The notes under the pieces are model-generated. The model had not been told where the DNA came from and ran no database searches. It worked only from the letters and a program-made list of their open reading frames with translations. Position numbers and translations under genes: made by a program. This document shows, piece after piece, positions 20,759 to 32,816 of a stretch of DNA of 64,000 nucleotides; the first letter of the stretch is position 1; each line of letters starts with the position of its first letter. The stretch spans positions 62,001 to 126,000 of the forward strand of contig NW_026729182.1 of assembly GCF_030272615.1 (NCBI RefSeq), in the 5' to 3' direction. The DNA is from Cryptomeria japonica. Taxonomy: Eukaryota > Streptophyta > Pinopsida > Cupressales > Cupressaceae.

Positions 20759-22329
20759 TAATTAAATGCATTTACAACTATACATTCAATTTAAATGTAC
20801 AATACAACTATATGAAATTTTTAATAGAATTTACTTCAATATTTATTGACTAGTCTGGTTGAATTTTTATTGTGAATGCGAATGCCACAGGTATTTAGTC
20901 AATCTTGTGTTCATACGTTAGGAAATTGTAAATAGTGCATGTCTTCCTTGTGTGGTTAGTCTAAGAAAATTTTTATTTATTATTTAATTTAATACATATA
21001 AATCTTATTAAGTTGCACCAAAAATGGATGTTCAATCTATTGTTTATGATTCAAGAATCCTTTGAATATTTCAATTATTTGTAGCACTATGGTTGTGTTT
21101 AGTTAAGAAAAGAAATTAGTTACATTGAGATCTATTTGCTTATATGCGTTATTTTATTCTAATAGAATTTCAAGATGAGGATTTATAAACCATATTCCTT
21201 TCTTACCCCATCTTTTGATATTTTTTTAAAAATAAAATCTAAAATCAAAACAAATATTCAAAAGTGTAAAAAAATTATATATCTTACCTTGAGTGTTTGG
21301 TGTGAAATATTTGTCACTAACTTATAGTATTTCTCTATATATTAATATATATACATAAATTAAATACCAATTTACATTATTTTTACTCTCCTTTTTTATT
21401 AAAATTTTTTTTTTTAATTATTTAAGTTATATGTCATAGATCAAATATAATGTGATGAAATAATCAATTAAATGTAATATAATAATTTTATTTATGCAAT
21501 CCATCCTTTCCATTTTCCTATATTGACATTATTTGATACATCTATCAATGTATAATAAATAAATATTTGTAATTAACTCATACTAATATAGTAGTGCATT
21601 TAGTTCTATTCTTTTTACAATTTATTATGAAATCCAATTAATGATCTTGGAAATAAATATGAGATGTTGGCACTCACATTTTTTTTTCATTTCTAACAAT
21701 CATTTAGCTTTAATATTTATATTTAAATATTTAAAAATAAACATGTTTGACTTAACTACTAATAAAATTATTTTCAAACAATTGATATCATCAATTGTGA
21801 TTTTCATTGGATTTATGTTATTTTACAATTTAGATTTGTTTAGATTTTTTTTAAACAATTCTACATGACTTTAGAAATAGTTAAATGATGTGGAGGAAAA
21901 ACAAACTATTAAAAAAATGTTTTTTTGTTCATCTATTGTATTCAAAAAAGTTTTTTATGTGTAAAAATAATAAACCAAAATTTTTCATTTTGTATTTAAA
22001 AAATGTTCAATAAAAATTTCAAATTACTCAAAAGTTATTATGTGGAGAGGCTTCTAGATATTTAAGTATAATCAAACACATATGATTTATAGTTGTACAT
22101 GTATATGATTTATACTCAAGTATAATATAATAATAAACACATGCATATATATAAAGTATAATCTAACGTGCACATGATATAATCTGAATACATGGCAATA
22201 TAAAGTAAGTCCAAGAATAAAATCTCAATATAAAGTAACTCTGAATACATAGCAATGTAAAGCAAGTCTGAATGTAGCAATACGTGCATGTCTAGATGAA
22301 ATTCTAGAATGCATATATAAAAATATAAA
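20759..22329. other. AT-rich DNA without recognisable genes
   Basis: About 1.6 kb of AT-rich sequence. Frames are short (the longest, at 21641-21868, is low-complexity and Phe/Ile/Leu-rich). No repeats longer than a few bases noticed. Confidence 0.5.
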
Positions 22330-24204
22330 CAGATGAGCTATAAAGTGGCCAATCAACATGCATCATGTCGGCCTCAAACAGAGCAACCGTCTGAGTGAGA
22401 GTCCTGATGAGAGTCTGCATGTCTAATAGACCCCTGTAAAAGTAGAATTTATATTTAAATATTAAAAATATATCTAGACATGTATGAATATTAAATTTAA
22501 ATAATCAAATAGACTAGAGTAAATTAAAATATATTCTAACACACATGTACTTACAAAATCCACAACTAACCTGTCCACTAGCAGGTGTAGCATCCAAAGC
22601 ATCTCGCCTACGCACACGTGGCTCTGAACTCAAGCTAGGAGTGACATGAGGTACTGTTGTACATACACATTTATATTTTAGGATTTCTTTGAACAATAAA
22701 TGATACTTATTTAAAGTTATTTATTAAATCTTAAAAATTGCATGTACATCCTTTTAAAAATTATGCGCATGTACACACCTATGTATCAGGAGCCTATATA
22801 GTCTGATCATCTCCTATGGTCATATCAACCACATCATTCATGCATGCATATCTCTCTCTACCTGTATGAATGATTGAGGAGTGTAAGGGGCTAACTATAT
22901 GACTAGGAATCGATGAAGTGTCTGATGTGAGTAGCATATTCATTAAACCATTCTGGCTTAGACCTCGTAACTACTTCTCAAATGAATCCAAGTCCTCATT
23001 TGTGATATGGACTTGATCAGCCCTTATATGCTCCACTGCTTCAACAGAGTGATCTGTAGGTGGGTCACAAGAAGCATATGTAGAGTGATGAGAATGATGT
23101 GACCGTCTTGGCGTATGCGCGATGCAGTAGCCTGCATGTCTCTAAGAATCTCAACTCTAATAGCAGCCAATGGTATCCCAAGTCAAGATGAAATAAACCG
23201 ATATGAATGTAAAAATTCCTCACATAGATACTGTGACATCTGTACATGTCTAGCACCTCCGTCTATAGCCACTACATCATCTGTCGAGGGGATGCCAACA
23301 ATAACATACTAATCTAAATCTCAAGACACCCCATGACCGGAAGATGCATTTGTGGATGATCTGGAATGTTGTCGGCTCATCATATATCTACCCAACCCAT
23401 CTAATGATATGGTGGCTTTTATTGATGTAATATATTCAATCCTATTAATTGCTTCTCTTTATGAAACAATCACAACATGATCTATTGTGGGGGAGAGGGT
23501 CGGGGCTATCGCCAGAAATCTCTCACCAGCTAGCTCCCTATGTCTGGGTGGAGCTCTATCACACCTACAATATGCATCTCTATCAGCAATATTGCCCCTC
23601 CCCTATCCATAATATCTGGGAATGTCAAGGTAATTGGGTTTCAGCTAACAGTGAACCTCAACATAGACCTGTTGTGCAAAGTATAACAACATTTGGTCAT
23701 TATTAGGATAATGACCATGGGCAGCTAAGAAGCGTGGGTAAATCAACTCTGCAACCTGTGGATCAATGCATCGTGTCACCCGATATCCTCTCACCTTCTT
23801 CTTCTCCTGATATTGTGGAAAACATCTCTCCTTAATAGTTTCCTTCGAGATTGCCCCCAACACGTCCGCAAAGGAATGAGGACCCCTCACCTTAGCCCTC
23901 AACTGTCTATATATAGAATCTATAACCTATGGTGAAAATGAGGTGTGGCTAACTATATGATCCCTCAAAGACTATAAACTCCTAAAATGGATTCGCATGT
24001 ACTCTTATAGAGGCCATCAGTCTGTGGGTCATCTAAAATACCTCTCAATTTCCTCACCTCATGGTCACTACAATGGAAAATGGTATCGATATCAAGGAGA
24101 GGGTCCTTATCAGGAGCCCATGGAGGTGGATCGTAACGAGGAGCCTCTGCATCAAGATCTTGATAAAAAATAGGTACATGGCCCGGATCCTGATCCTCCA
24201 TCTA
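22330..24204 (-). pseudogene. Unidentified multi-exon gene relic
   Basis: Begins at an ATG at about 24201 (MEDQDPGHVPIFYQDLDAEA) and continues DDPQTDGLYKSTCESILGVY. After a frame change, one frame runs from about 23935 to 22970 and is open apart from about eight stops, with VLGAISKETIKERCFPQYQE, VTRCIDPQVAELIYPRFLAA, NNDQMLLYFAQQVYVEVHC and SQYLCEEFLHSYRFIS. Further exons are likely at 22571-22653 (RVRRRDALDATPASGQ, donor GTTAGT, acceptor ACAACAG) and about 22340-22433 (LLDMQTLIRTLTQTVALFEA after TTTTACAG). Retained introns argue against a processed copy. I do not recognise the family; a DNA-transposon-associated ORF is one possibility. Most stops would be explained by C-to-T changes. Confidence 0.5.
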
Positions 24205-24789
24205 TCTAGGTAGATCATAAAGTTAAAATTTATGTAAGCACACACACATGAAGTGCATTCAATTTAAAACATTAAATTAAAATTAGTTAAATTATATATA
24301 GAGAGAGAGATCATTAATCTTGAGCTCATTAACTTAAAATGTACACATATGACTTGTACTCAAATAATTCATCTATATACATGAAGTTCTGACATATTTT
24401 GTCTATATACATGAAGTTATCGCATAATTCAAATTTAAATAAATTATTTTAAAGAGTGCGAGAGGGAGATCATTAAAAATATATAAATTTATCTATATAT
24501 CACATACATACATTTTAAATTATTTAAACATTAATGAGAGAGAGAGGGAGATCATTTTCATGGCAGAGAGAGAGATATCATTAATTTCAAAGAGAGAATC
24601 ATTAAAGATATATACATGTACTAAATTAAAACATAATTTTTAAAAATTAAAACACATGCTGAGAAAATTAAGGGAAGAGAGCTCAAAAGACTAAATCATG
24701 TACATGTATATACTAATTCAAATACATGCCGATTAAATTAAGGGACTTGAGAGAAAATCTTGACTAAATCACAATGTGAGAAGTATGTG
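24205..24789. other. AT-rich spacer with GA clusters
   Basis: Irregular repeats of GAGAGAGATCATTAA (near 24300, 24460, 24540, 24570, 24590). No gene seen. Confidence 0.5.
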
Positions 24790-26460
24790 GTCAAATAGGG
24801 TCCTCAGGGGTATATTATAAACATTAGGATGTTATAAGGGTCATAAGTGGTCGTAAGGGGTCACACATGTCTTAGAACACATGTGTGACCCCTTAGGACC
24901 ACATATGACCCCTTTGGACACTTTGTGATGGACTAAGGGGTATGTCGTACACACATGATGTAATAAGGGGTCATATGTGGTCCTAAGGGGTCACACATGT
25001 GTTAGAAAAAACTGTTTGACCCTTTAGGACCACATATGACCCCTTAGGACACTATGTGACCTTAAGGGGTATGTCGTACACACTAGGATGTTATAAGGGG
25101 TCAGATGTGCTCCTAAGGGATCACACATGTGTTAGAAAACATGTGTGACCCCTTATGACCACATATGAATCCTTAGGACACTATGCGATTCTAAGAGGTA
25201 TGTCGTACACACTAAGATATTATAAGGAGTCATATGTGGTCATAAGGGTCACGCATGTGTTAGAAAACATGAGTGGCCCCTTATGACTTCATATGATGTA
25301 TGACTTCATATGATGTTTTATGACACTATATGATCCTAATGGGTATGTTGTATACACTAGGATGTTATAAGGTGTCATATGTGGTCCTAAGGGGTTACAC
25401 ATGTGTTAACACATGTGTGACCCCTTAGGACCACATATGACCCCTCAGGAGACTATGTGATGGACTAAGGGGATGTCGTACACACTGAGATATTATGGTG
25501 ATATGTGGTTCTAAGGGGTCACACATGTGTTAGAACACATACGTGACCCCTTATGAACACATATGACCCCTTAGGACACTATGTGATCTTAAGGGGCATG
25601 TCATACACACTAGGATGTCATAATGGGTCATATGTGGTCCTAATGGGTCACACATATGTTAGAACACATGCATGACCCCTTAGGACCACATATGACCCCT
25701 TAAGACACTATGTGATGGACTAAGGGGCATGTCATACACATTGGGATTTTACAAGGGGTCATATGTGGTTCTAAGGGGTCATGCATTTGTTAGAACACAT
25801 GTGTGACCCCTCAAGACCACATATGGACCCTTAGGACACTATGAGATCTTAAGGGGTATGCCATACACACTAGGATGTTATAAGGGGTCATATGTGGTCC
25901 TAAGGGGTCATGCATGTGTTAGAACACATCCGTGACCCCTTATGACCACATCTGACTCCTTAGGACACTATGTGATCTTAAGGGATATGTTATACACATT
26001 AGTATGTTATAAGGGGTCATATGTGGTTGTAAGGGTTCACGCATGTGTTACCCCTTAGGACCACATATGACCCCTTATGATACTGTGTGATCCTAAGGGG
26101 TATGTTGTACACACTAGAATGTTATAAGAGGTCATATGTTGTCGTAACAGGTCACACATGTGTTAGAACACATGTGTGACCCCTTAGAACCATATATGAC
26201 CCCTTAGGACACTATGTGATCCTAAGGGGTATGCCGTATACACTAGGAGGTTATAAGGGGTCATATGTGGTCCTAAAGGGTCATGGAAGCGTTAACACAT
26301 GCGTGATGCCTTAGGACCACATATGACCCCTTAGGAAAGTATGTGATGGACTAAGGGGTACGTCGTACTCACTAGGATTTTATTAGGTGTCATATGTGGT
26401 TCTAAGGGGTCACACATGTGTTATAACACGTGCGTGACCCCTTAGGGGGTATGTGCAAGA
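24790..26460. repeat. Satellite-like array of about 130-bp palindromic units
   Basis: About 13 units. Each has GGGGTCATATGTGGTCCTAA, GGGGTCACACATGTGTTA, the inverted ACACATGTGTGACCCCTTA and GGACCACATATGACCCCTTA, then CACTATGTGAT and a spacer GGTATGTCGTACACACTAGG. Spacer copies recur near 24939, 25068, 25198, 25340, 25470, 25596, 25726, 25856, 25984, 26099, 26228 and 26357, giving a period near 130. The two halves of a unit are nearly perfect inverted copies, so each unit can fold into a hairpin of about 80 nt. A stray fragment lies at 27586-27632. Confidence 0.9.
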
Positions 26461-27480
26461 TCATGGTGTGCCAAAATAGGCCCTTAAGTGGCAATGAAAT
26501 TTAAAAAAATTAGAGTTATGCAACTTGACATGAAAATTTGAATAAGTTGTGAACATTATTTTAAAAATATGTAAGAAGAGAATCTATATAAAATTGAATT
26601 TAGTTTCTAAGCTACTAGTTGTTTTTTGGAAAAAAAAAATCTTATTTGATGAAAATTTCAAATTTCAGTGCAATGGTACTAAAATTTCAGGAAAAACATA
26701 AGAAGTAGGCTTATGTTTGACCACCCTAATCACATTCAAATAATAATATTTTTTTATAATATTTATAATATAAGTATAAGACTCATGCCCGGATGTGACA
26801 CATATTTTTTAATAATTTTTTATAAAGTAAATAGTTATTTATGATTTTTTTACTACAGCTTTTCAGAAATTCAGAAACTCCTATGTCTGACCACCTTAAC
26901 TTGGTCAAAACCTTATGAAATTCATTTTTTTAATTTTTTTTCCCTATATTGGACGAAGCATAGGATGTGACGCATGTTTCAGATTCAAAAAATGTTATAC
27001 CGTTTGAAAGTTATGAGTGTTTTTCAATCAGTCTATCAATCAGGACTTTTATCAGAATTCAATTAGAAAATAAATAATAATTGTTGATTAAATTCGAAAT
27101 AAGACAAGCCTTATATTGTTGGAAAGATGAGAATTTCTTTAAAAAACCCTTTTCGTTTTATCATTTTTGGCTATAAAAAGAGTCACCAGCCACCAGTGTA
27201 AAGTCTGGAAAATCAAGGAATATTGAAAAACATGTTCTTTTTCAGTTGAATTTCTAGGCTTGTCACTTTCAAGCCAAATCTCAAGGGAAACCCGAGCCAA
27301 AATTTAAAATTAAAAATTTTTACAACATAAATCAGATATCCAATACAATCAGATACCCGATTTTAATAAGTAAATTCAATAACTAAATTTGCACTTAGTT
27401 AATCTATTATTTATTAATATATAATATATTAATATACAATATATTAATTTATAAATAAATTAGTATATGATATTAGGGAG
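26461..27480. other. AT-rich DNA with a diverged repeat pair
   Basis: Two related stretches: TTATGTTTGACCACCCTAA ... GGATGTGACACAT (26710-26810) and CTATGTCTGACCACCTTAA ... GGATGTGACGCATG (26880-26975). No coding frame of note. Confidence 0.45.
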
Positions 27481-27502
27481 AGGAAGAGGGGGGTGTGGGG
27501 GG

Positions 27503-27545
<43 letters not shown>

Positions 27546-27585
27546 GGGGAGAGGGGGAGGGGGGAGAGAGAGAGGGAGGGGGAAA
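27480..27585. repeat. GA/G-rich microsatellite
   Basis: A run of G followed by about 20 GA units (27503-27543), then more G/GA blocks. Confidence 0.95.
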
Positions 27586-27671
27586 GGGTCATATTGTATC
27601 CTATGACCCTTTAGGACACCATATGATCACTTAGGTGTCAAATTTATGTAAGCAATATTGGCATTGTTTTT

Positions 27672-28280
27672 TATATTATTCTAGACACCTAAAAGTTGCA
27701 CAACAAATTAAGTGAATTTTATTCATTTAATTATCCCTATTTCTTCCAATTAATTAAATTAAGATTTAATTAATATCCCCACGTCTCTAAATTAGCCTAT
27801 TAATCAAATTAAAGATTTGATTAATATTTCGCTTCTTCTATCCTAGCCATTTAATTAAATTTACATTTAATTAAAATCTATCTCATAGCCATTTAATTAA
27901 AATTCCCCTTCTAGCCATTTTAATTAAATATACATTTAATTAAAACCCCTTTTGCATTTAAATAAATCTAAATTTATTTAAACCCCCCCCCCAAAACTTG
28001 CAAAATCCTACAAATGCAAGTTGCAACCAACAGTTGAAATAAATCAATTTTATTTTAGTTAATTTCATTTTTCCCCACCCACTTGCAAAATCCTACATCT
28101 CCCACTTGCCTCCTAAACCTCTTCTAGATCCTTCTAGATTCTTCTAAACTCTTTTAATTAGCCTAATCAACTCCTAATCATGTCCTTTCCCTAAATTTGA
28201 GGAGGTCACTTCTCAAATCTAGAGGAAAGTCTTCTAAAAGCAATAAAAGCTTTATCCATTCAACAAGCTAACTTGTTGAG
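27672..28280 (+). mobile_element. LTR-like block R3b, left part (split by element B)
   Basis: Begins near TAGACACCTAAAAGTTGC, with the same TTTAATTAA-type AT blocks and CCCACTTGCAAAATCCTAC words as R3a. It continues at 39679-40180 on the far side of element B. Left end approximate. Confidence 0.55.
28276..28280. repeat. Target site duplication of B (left copy, TTGAG)
   Basis: TTGAG here and TTGAG at 39674-39678: perfect. Confidence 0.9.
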
Positions 28281-29584
28281 TGGTCGCGCCCACAAAAGGA
28301 TATGAAAATCACAGTAAAACCTTCCCTGGGAATTGGGCATTCCAACAGGTGACCAATATCTCTCTCTGTAGACGTTCATTTACTTGTCAAACCAGGGGAC
28401 GTATACTTTAAATGGCGCAGCAAAATATATGCACTAGGAACTCATTTTGGTCAAATCTTAGCAGAAATACATACTGGAAAGAAATTCTACCTACGCTACA
28501 GGAAGGTAATGCAAAGCTCTTTAACTCAACTATGATTTGATTAAAACAGAAATTATGATAACTACAACTGAAACACAAACTATGAACTGGCCTTATGCTG
28601 CAGGAACAGGCACAGTGATGGATTCCTTGTGCTGCAGGAGCAATGTAAAGCTGAGTTTGTATAAAAACTTTAAAGATGAAAGCAAAAAGAAGCTTAACAG
28701 GAAAGAACAACTAACTAACTAGCTACAGATACCTACTAAGTGGGCCCCCTTAGCAAGCATCTCCTTATTACGCAGATGCTAAACTCAAAACTTCATTGAA
28801 CTTTATTCATAAAAACAGAATGATATACATTGTTTTGTTGATATGGAAACTAACAGCAAACTCTATCTCTCGTTAAACAAATTCTGTATTTCATTATCAT
28901 ATTGATTCTTACATGATATCTACTACTCTGATTCTATCTTATTCTAACTCTCCTCTCTCTCTTTTTCTCACACAGGAGGAGAACTTTATTTAAAAACAGG
29001 AGAGCAACTAACTAACTAACTCCATCAAGGAAAGACATGGAAGTAAAATATATCCCCGAATCAAGGAACAAACTCCATAAATGAATTTATGCATTCAACC
29101 CGATCTAGAGAGAATCTAGCACTCCACTCTTTCTAGATTAACTGTCATTAAAATTCTTTCCCATGGTTTCGGTCAAAGAGTCCTCGCCGGAGCTCCCTCA
29201 AAGTCGTGTAGGAAATGGACTTTACTGCAAGGCCGAGATCAGTTGCGCTTGACTCGATCGTTCTTCAACAACCTGCGAGACAAAAGGTAACATGCAACAG
29301 AAAAAGGCGTATGGCACATACATGATATCTATTCATTAATCACACATTTAAATCTACTTCATCATTCAAAAACTGTATACGATATACCAGTCATTTTAGG
29401 GAGTCAACGAGGCAATAAATGCAATCAAGTCAACACAATGAGCTGCAGGAATATAAAAGTATCTTGCTACAGGATATCCCAAAAAAGGTTTCAACAAAGT
29501 CTGAACATCCATGAAATAACAAAAGTAAAGGCATTTAAAAGTTTATCATAACATCCAAATTATGAAAATATTTTAAGCTCATCA
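28281..29584 (-). repeat. Element B 3' LTR
   Basis: TGGTCGCGCCC...AAGCTCATCA, 1304 bp. The internal DNA at 29585 (CTGCCCCCTACTTAG) is the complement of a purine tract CTAAGTAGGGGGCAG, the plus-strand primer. Confidence 0.95.
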
Positions 29585-29697
29585 CTGCCCCCTACTTAGT
29601 CCAATGCTGGTCCTCCAGCATTAACTTTCCTGGTGGTTTCTCTGAAGTCGGTGGTTGCTACATGACTTTGAAACGGATTTTAAAACTTGTAATAAAA

Positions 29698-32082
29698 TCA
29701 TCTGAAATCCGGGTATTTTTCATACCTTTGGTCTTCTAATTCATTGTTAAGATTTGTAGCCTGGTGAGGATAAAGTGGCCACATTAGCACAGGGGGTCTG
29801 AATGTCAGCGGCAACCACAGTTCAAATCTTGTTTGAAGTTCCAATTGAATATATCTGCTGGTTCGTTTGAGAGCTGCTGTGAAATTTAGGGGACCATGTG
29901 GTTCTGATTTTCTTAACCCAACAGTTAATCTCTCCCATCTTTTCTCACTTCTGGTGAATGCCAATTTCCAAAATGAATATTGTTGTGCCTGGAATTCATC
30001 ATATACTTGTTTTCTAATATCAAATATTTTCTCTCTTGCTGAAACATTATTAATACCATATGTCAGAGAAAACCAATCTTTCAACATTGCATGGGGGTTT
30101 GAACTTTGAGAACGTAATGGAACGGGCTCTGTTTTCTCAGCTTCCTCATATGTTTCCCACTGCCTGCCATAATTCACCTCATTTGCTGCCCATGACATAA
30201 ATGCTCTCAAATGAATATCACCAATATATGGAAGAGGATTCCATTCTGTTTCAAATGGTATCAAAAAGCCATGCAAATAGAATTCACACAAAGAATTCCT
30301 TAACCAGTTAGGGGCTGCCTGGTATGCTTCATAGAATTCCTTGGCAGTATGAATTATAGGATCTTGGTTTCTGGAAATTCTCATCAATTGGAACCATAAA
30401 AACTATTCTTTAAGGCACAGAGCATAAACTCTGGGTGGTGGTCTACATTCCATAATTTGACCAGTTACTTTTAACATTTCATCCATTTTTGCTTTCAACT
30501 CAGCAATTCCCTGCTTCTGACTTTCAATTTTCTTTTTCAATTTCCTCTTTTCTATTCCCCATAGACTTTGTTGCATGTCAGTTTGGGCCATGTATCAGAA
30601 AGTCAGGGTTTGCAATGTAACTGTTTCCCAATTAGCTTTAACATATTCCAGAAACTCAATTAAAAACGTTCTCTTATACACAACAATGGCTTTACATATT
30701 ATAGGGTGGAATACAACTTCACTAGGCACATTCAATTGTTTAGTCTGTTCTTGCTCTTGCTACAAGATAAATTCTTCTTGTTGCTATGGTGGAGAAGTCT
30801 GTGCTTCCTCCGAAAATTGCATAGCAGCAGTAGCCAAATCATCAAGATTTGGTAACCCTTGCTCATTATGCCCTGTTTCTTTTGTCTCAACTTGTTCCTC
30901 TTCAGGAACGAATGAACTCTGGGCAGCATTCTCAGACACATTCTTAGAAACATTAAATTCGGACTCAATAGACCCTTCTGAAATTACAATCACCTTTGGT
31001 TACGGTGAAGCAGGGGAGGTCTTAGATTGTTTCCTTGCAGAAACCCTTCTTGGCACTGATGCAGCTGCAGGAGGTGTTCCGGTAGCTTTCCTCTTCCTTA
31101 TTTGTTCAGAGGGCTTTGCCCTACTAGAAGATGACGGTGAACTAGTAATAGCAACAGGTGTTGTTGTAGGAGAAACAGCTATAAGGGAAGGTGCTACAGG
31201 AGAAGGGCATTGCCTTTTCTGAGAACGAGGGTCAGATTTTGGGGACCCTTCTGCCTTTGTTTTTCCCTTCTCTCTCCTAGTGGCAGACCTAGTTTGTACC
31301 CTAGCAGAGGATTCAGGTGCGAAAGCTATAGGACCAGGTGCTACAGGAGTAGGTGACCCTTGCCCTGTTTTACTGGTAGATGCAATTTCTTTCTTCTTTT
31401 TCTGAGGCCGTGGGGTAAGTACCCTAGGGGGTTGTGGGATTTGCAAACTCTTTTGGGCAACAAATTGTTGCCAGGAGAGAGGTGAGACATCCCTCAAAGA
31501 GCGCTCAATCAGTAATTTAATAAGGCCATGATGAGCGACAGAATTATCTTTCCCCTATTGAGTTCCATCGGCACTTTGTTCTAAAAATTTTAACAAGAAA
31601 TTCGGAACATTTATAACTAACCCATGCCTCATATGGCTCTATAATTTAAAATGATGAGAATGCAGATAGGAAAAACGGCCTTCACAGGTCAAATACCTGA
31701 TTATGTAAGTAGCATACTCTGAATAAGGAGGAGGCAACGATACGCACTTGCATCCCTGCTTGGAGACTTCCAGAGGTCCATCAGTAGGCATTGAAAACTC
31801 AGCCCTTGCAGCTGCAGCGTCTGAAGAAAAGTTTTCTCCAACAGCTGGAAGCCCAGTTACTTCAGCAATTCTGTTTTCGGTTGCAACAACCGTTAGACCC
31901 CATACGGTGGCTTCCCCTTCAGAAAGGGTTCTCAAAAATTCTCCAGTAGCCTCCTCATCAAAATCATTTAAGCTCAAGAAATAATTTAACCACCCATAGA
32001 GGCTGAATGCGTGGACTATTTGCGGATTTTGCAATAACATTTCATGAACTACAGGCTCATGTCGCACCAACTGACCACCCAT
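29698..32082 (-). pseudogene. Element B accessory ORF between IN and 3' LTR
   Basis: One reading frame of about 795 codons from ATG at 32082 to a stop at 29698, with about seven in-frame stops (mostly TAG) but no frameshift. Residues about 20-160 form a globular domain with NYFLSLNDFDEEA, TVWGLTVVATENRIAEVTGL and YIIRYLTCEGRFSYLHSHHF, homologous to the third ORF of the LINEs in this window. Next come a basic Pro/Ser-rich stretch (PRPQKKKKEIASTSKTGQG), an acidic stretch, a short coiled coil (KRKLKKKIESQKQGIAELKA) and a C-terminal domain (WLRNSLCEFYLHGFLIPFET, AREKIFDIRKQVYDEFQ) unknown to me. No signal peptide or membrane segment, so not an obvious envelope protein. Possibly nucleic-acid binding (inference). 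Confidence 0.7.
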
Positions 32083-32816
32083 GTTTGTAGTTTTCCTTTA
32101 GCTGAACTCAATTCCTTGCTGAAGATTCAAATTCTCTGTTTCCCTTTCAGCTCTGTTTTTTCTTCTTTCGTGCCGTCACATTTCTTTCTTTTTCCAAAAA
32201 TGAACTTTTTGAACAAGCAGTCTTAATCGTAATTATGGAATAAAGAAGGACATGCGATCATATTTGGAAAGTACCAGAAAAGTATTAAAGAAAGATTATT
32301 TTGCAGTTATGGCAGCGGTGAAAAGACAGATTTTAAAAGATGGATTACCCCGCCCCTACTTAAAGTATGACATGTGTCCTCACATGTCGTAAAGAACAGG
32401 TAGAGATTTGGGTAATAATGACCGGTACATGCATAGCAGTAAATGAATAGAATGAAACAAATCAAATATGCAATAAGAAAAGATATGGTGTACCTTTGAT
32501 AATTGCACGTACATGTGAAGAAAGATGACGACATCTGCATGAATTGACAAGTGGGAAAGATATCTTAATTAAGGTTGATGCGGATGGATGACGTGGATGG
32601 GTGAGATGGGCGGATGAAATGAATAGATAGAATGGATGGACGGAAGATAAAGAAGTGAAATGGGGGCGATAAATGAGAATGGAGAAAAAGGGGTTTCCTT
32701 TTTAAAAAGAAAACCTTTATTATGGGCATGCTTTTTTTGAAAATTACGGTAATGCTGCAGGAGAAAGGCTAAAGCCTTCAGCTGCAGGAAGAGTAGCAGG
32801 AGGAACCTGAACAAAT
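32083..32816 (-). other. Gap between integrase and accessory ORF of B
   Basis: About 730 bp without a coherent minus-strand frame. It may hold a promoter or the splice acceptor for the accessory mRNA; a pyrimidine-poor TTCAG lies about 20 bases before the ATG. Not proven. Confidence 0.4.

Noticed and set aside
24790-26460. CRISPR-like array
   Set aside because: Units are about 130 bp with no unique spacers, in a plant nuclear context; it is a palindromic satellite.
28408-28710. 100-codon minus frame in the B LTR, repeated at 38499-38801
   Set aside because: Present twice only because it lies in the LTRs; no motif, and LTRs of this class are non-coding.
30575-31222. 215-codon plus-strand frame
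   Set aside because: Antisense to the accessory ORF of element B, whose frame continuity across 2.4 kb is the stronger signal.
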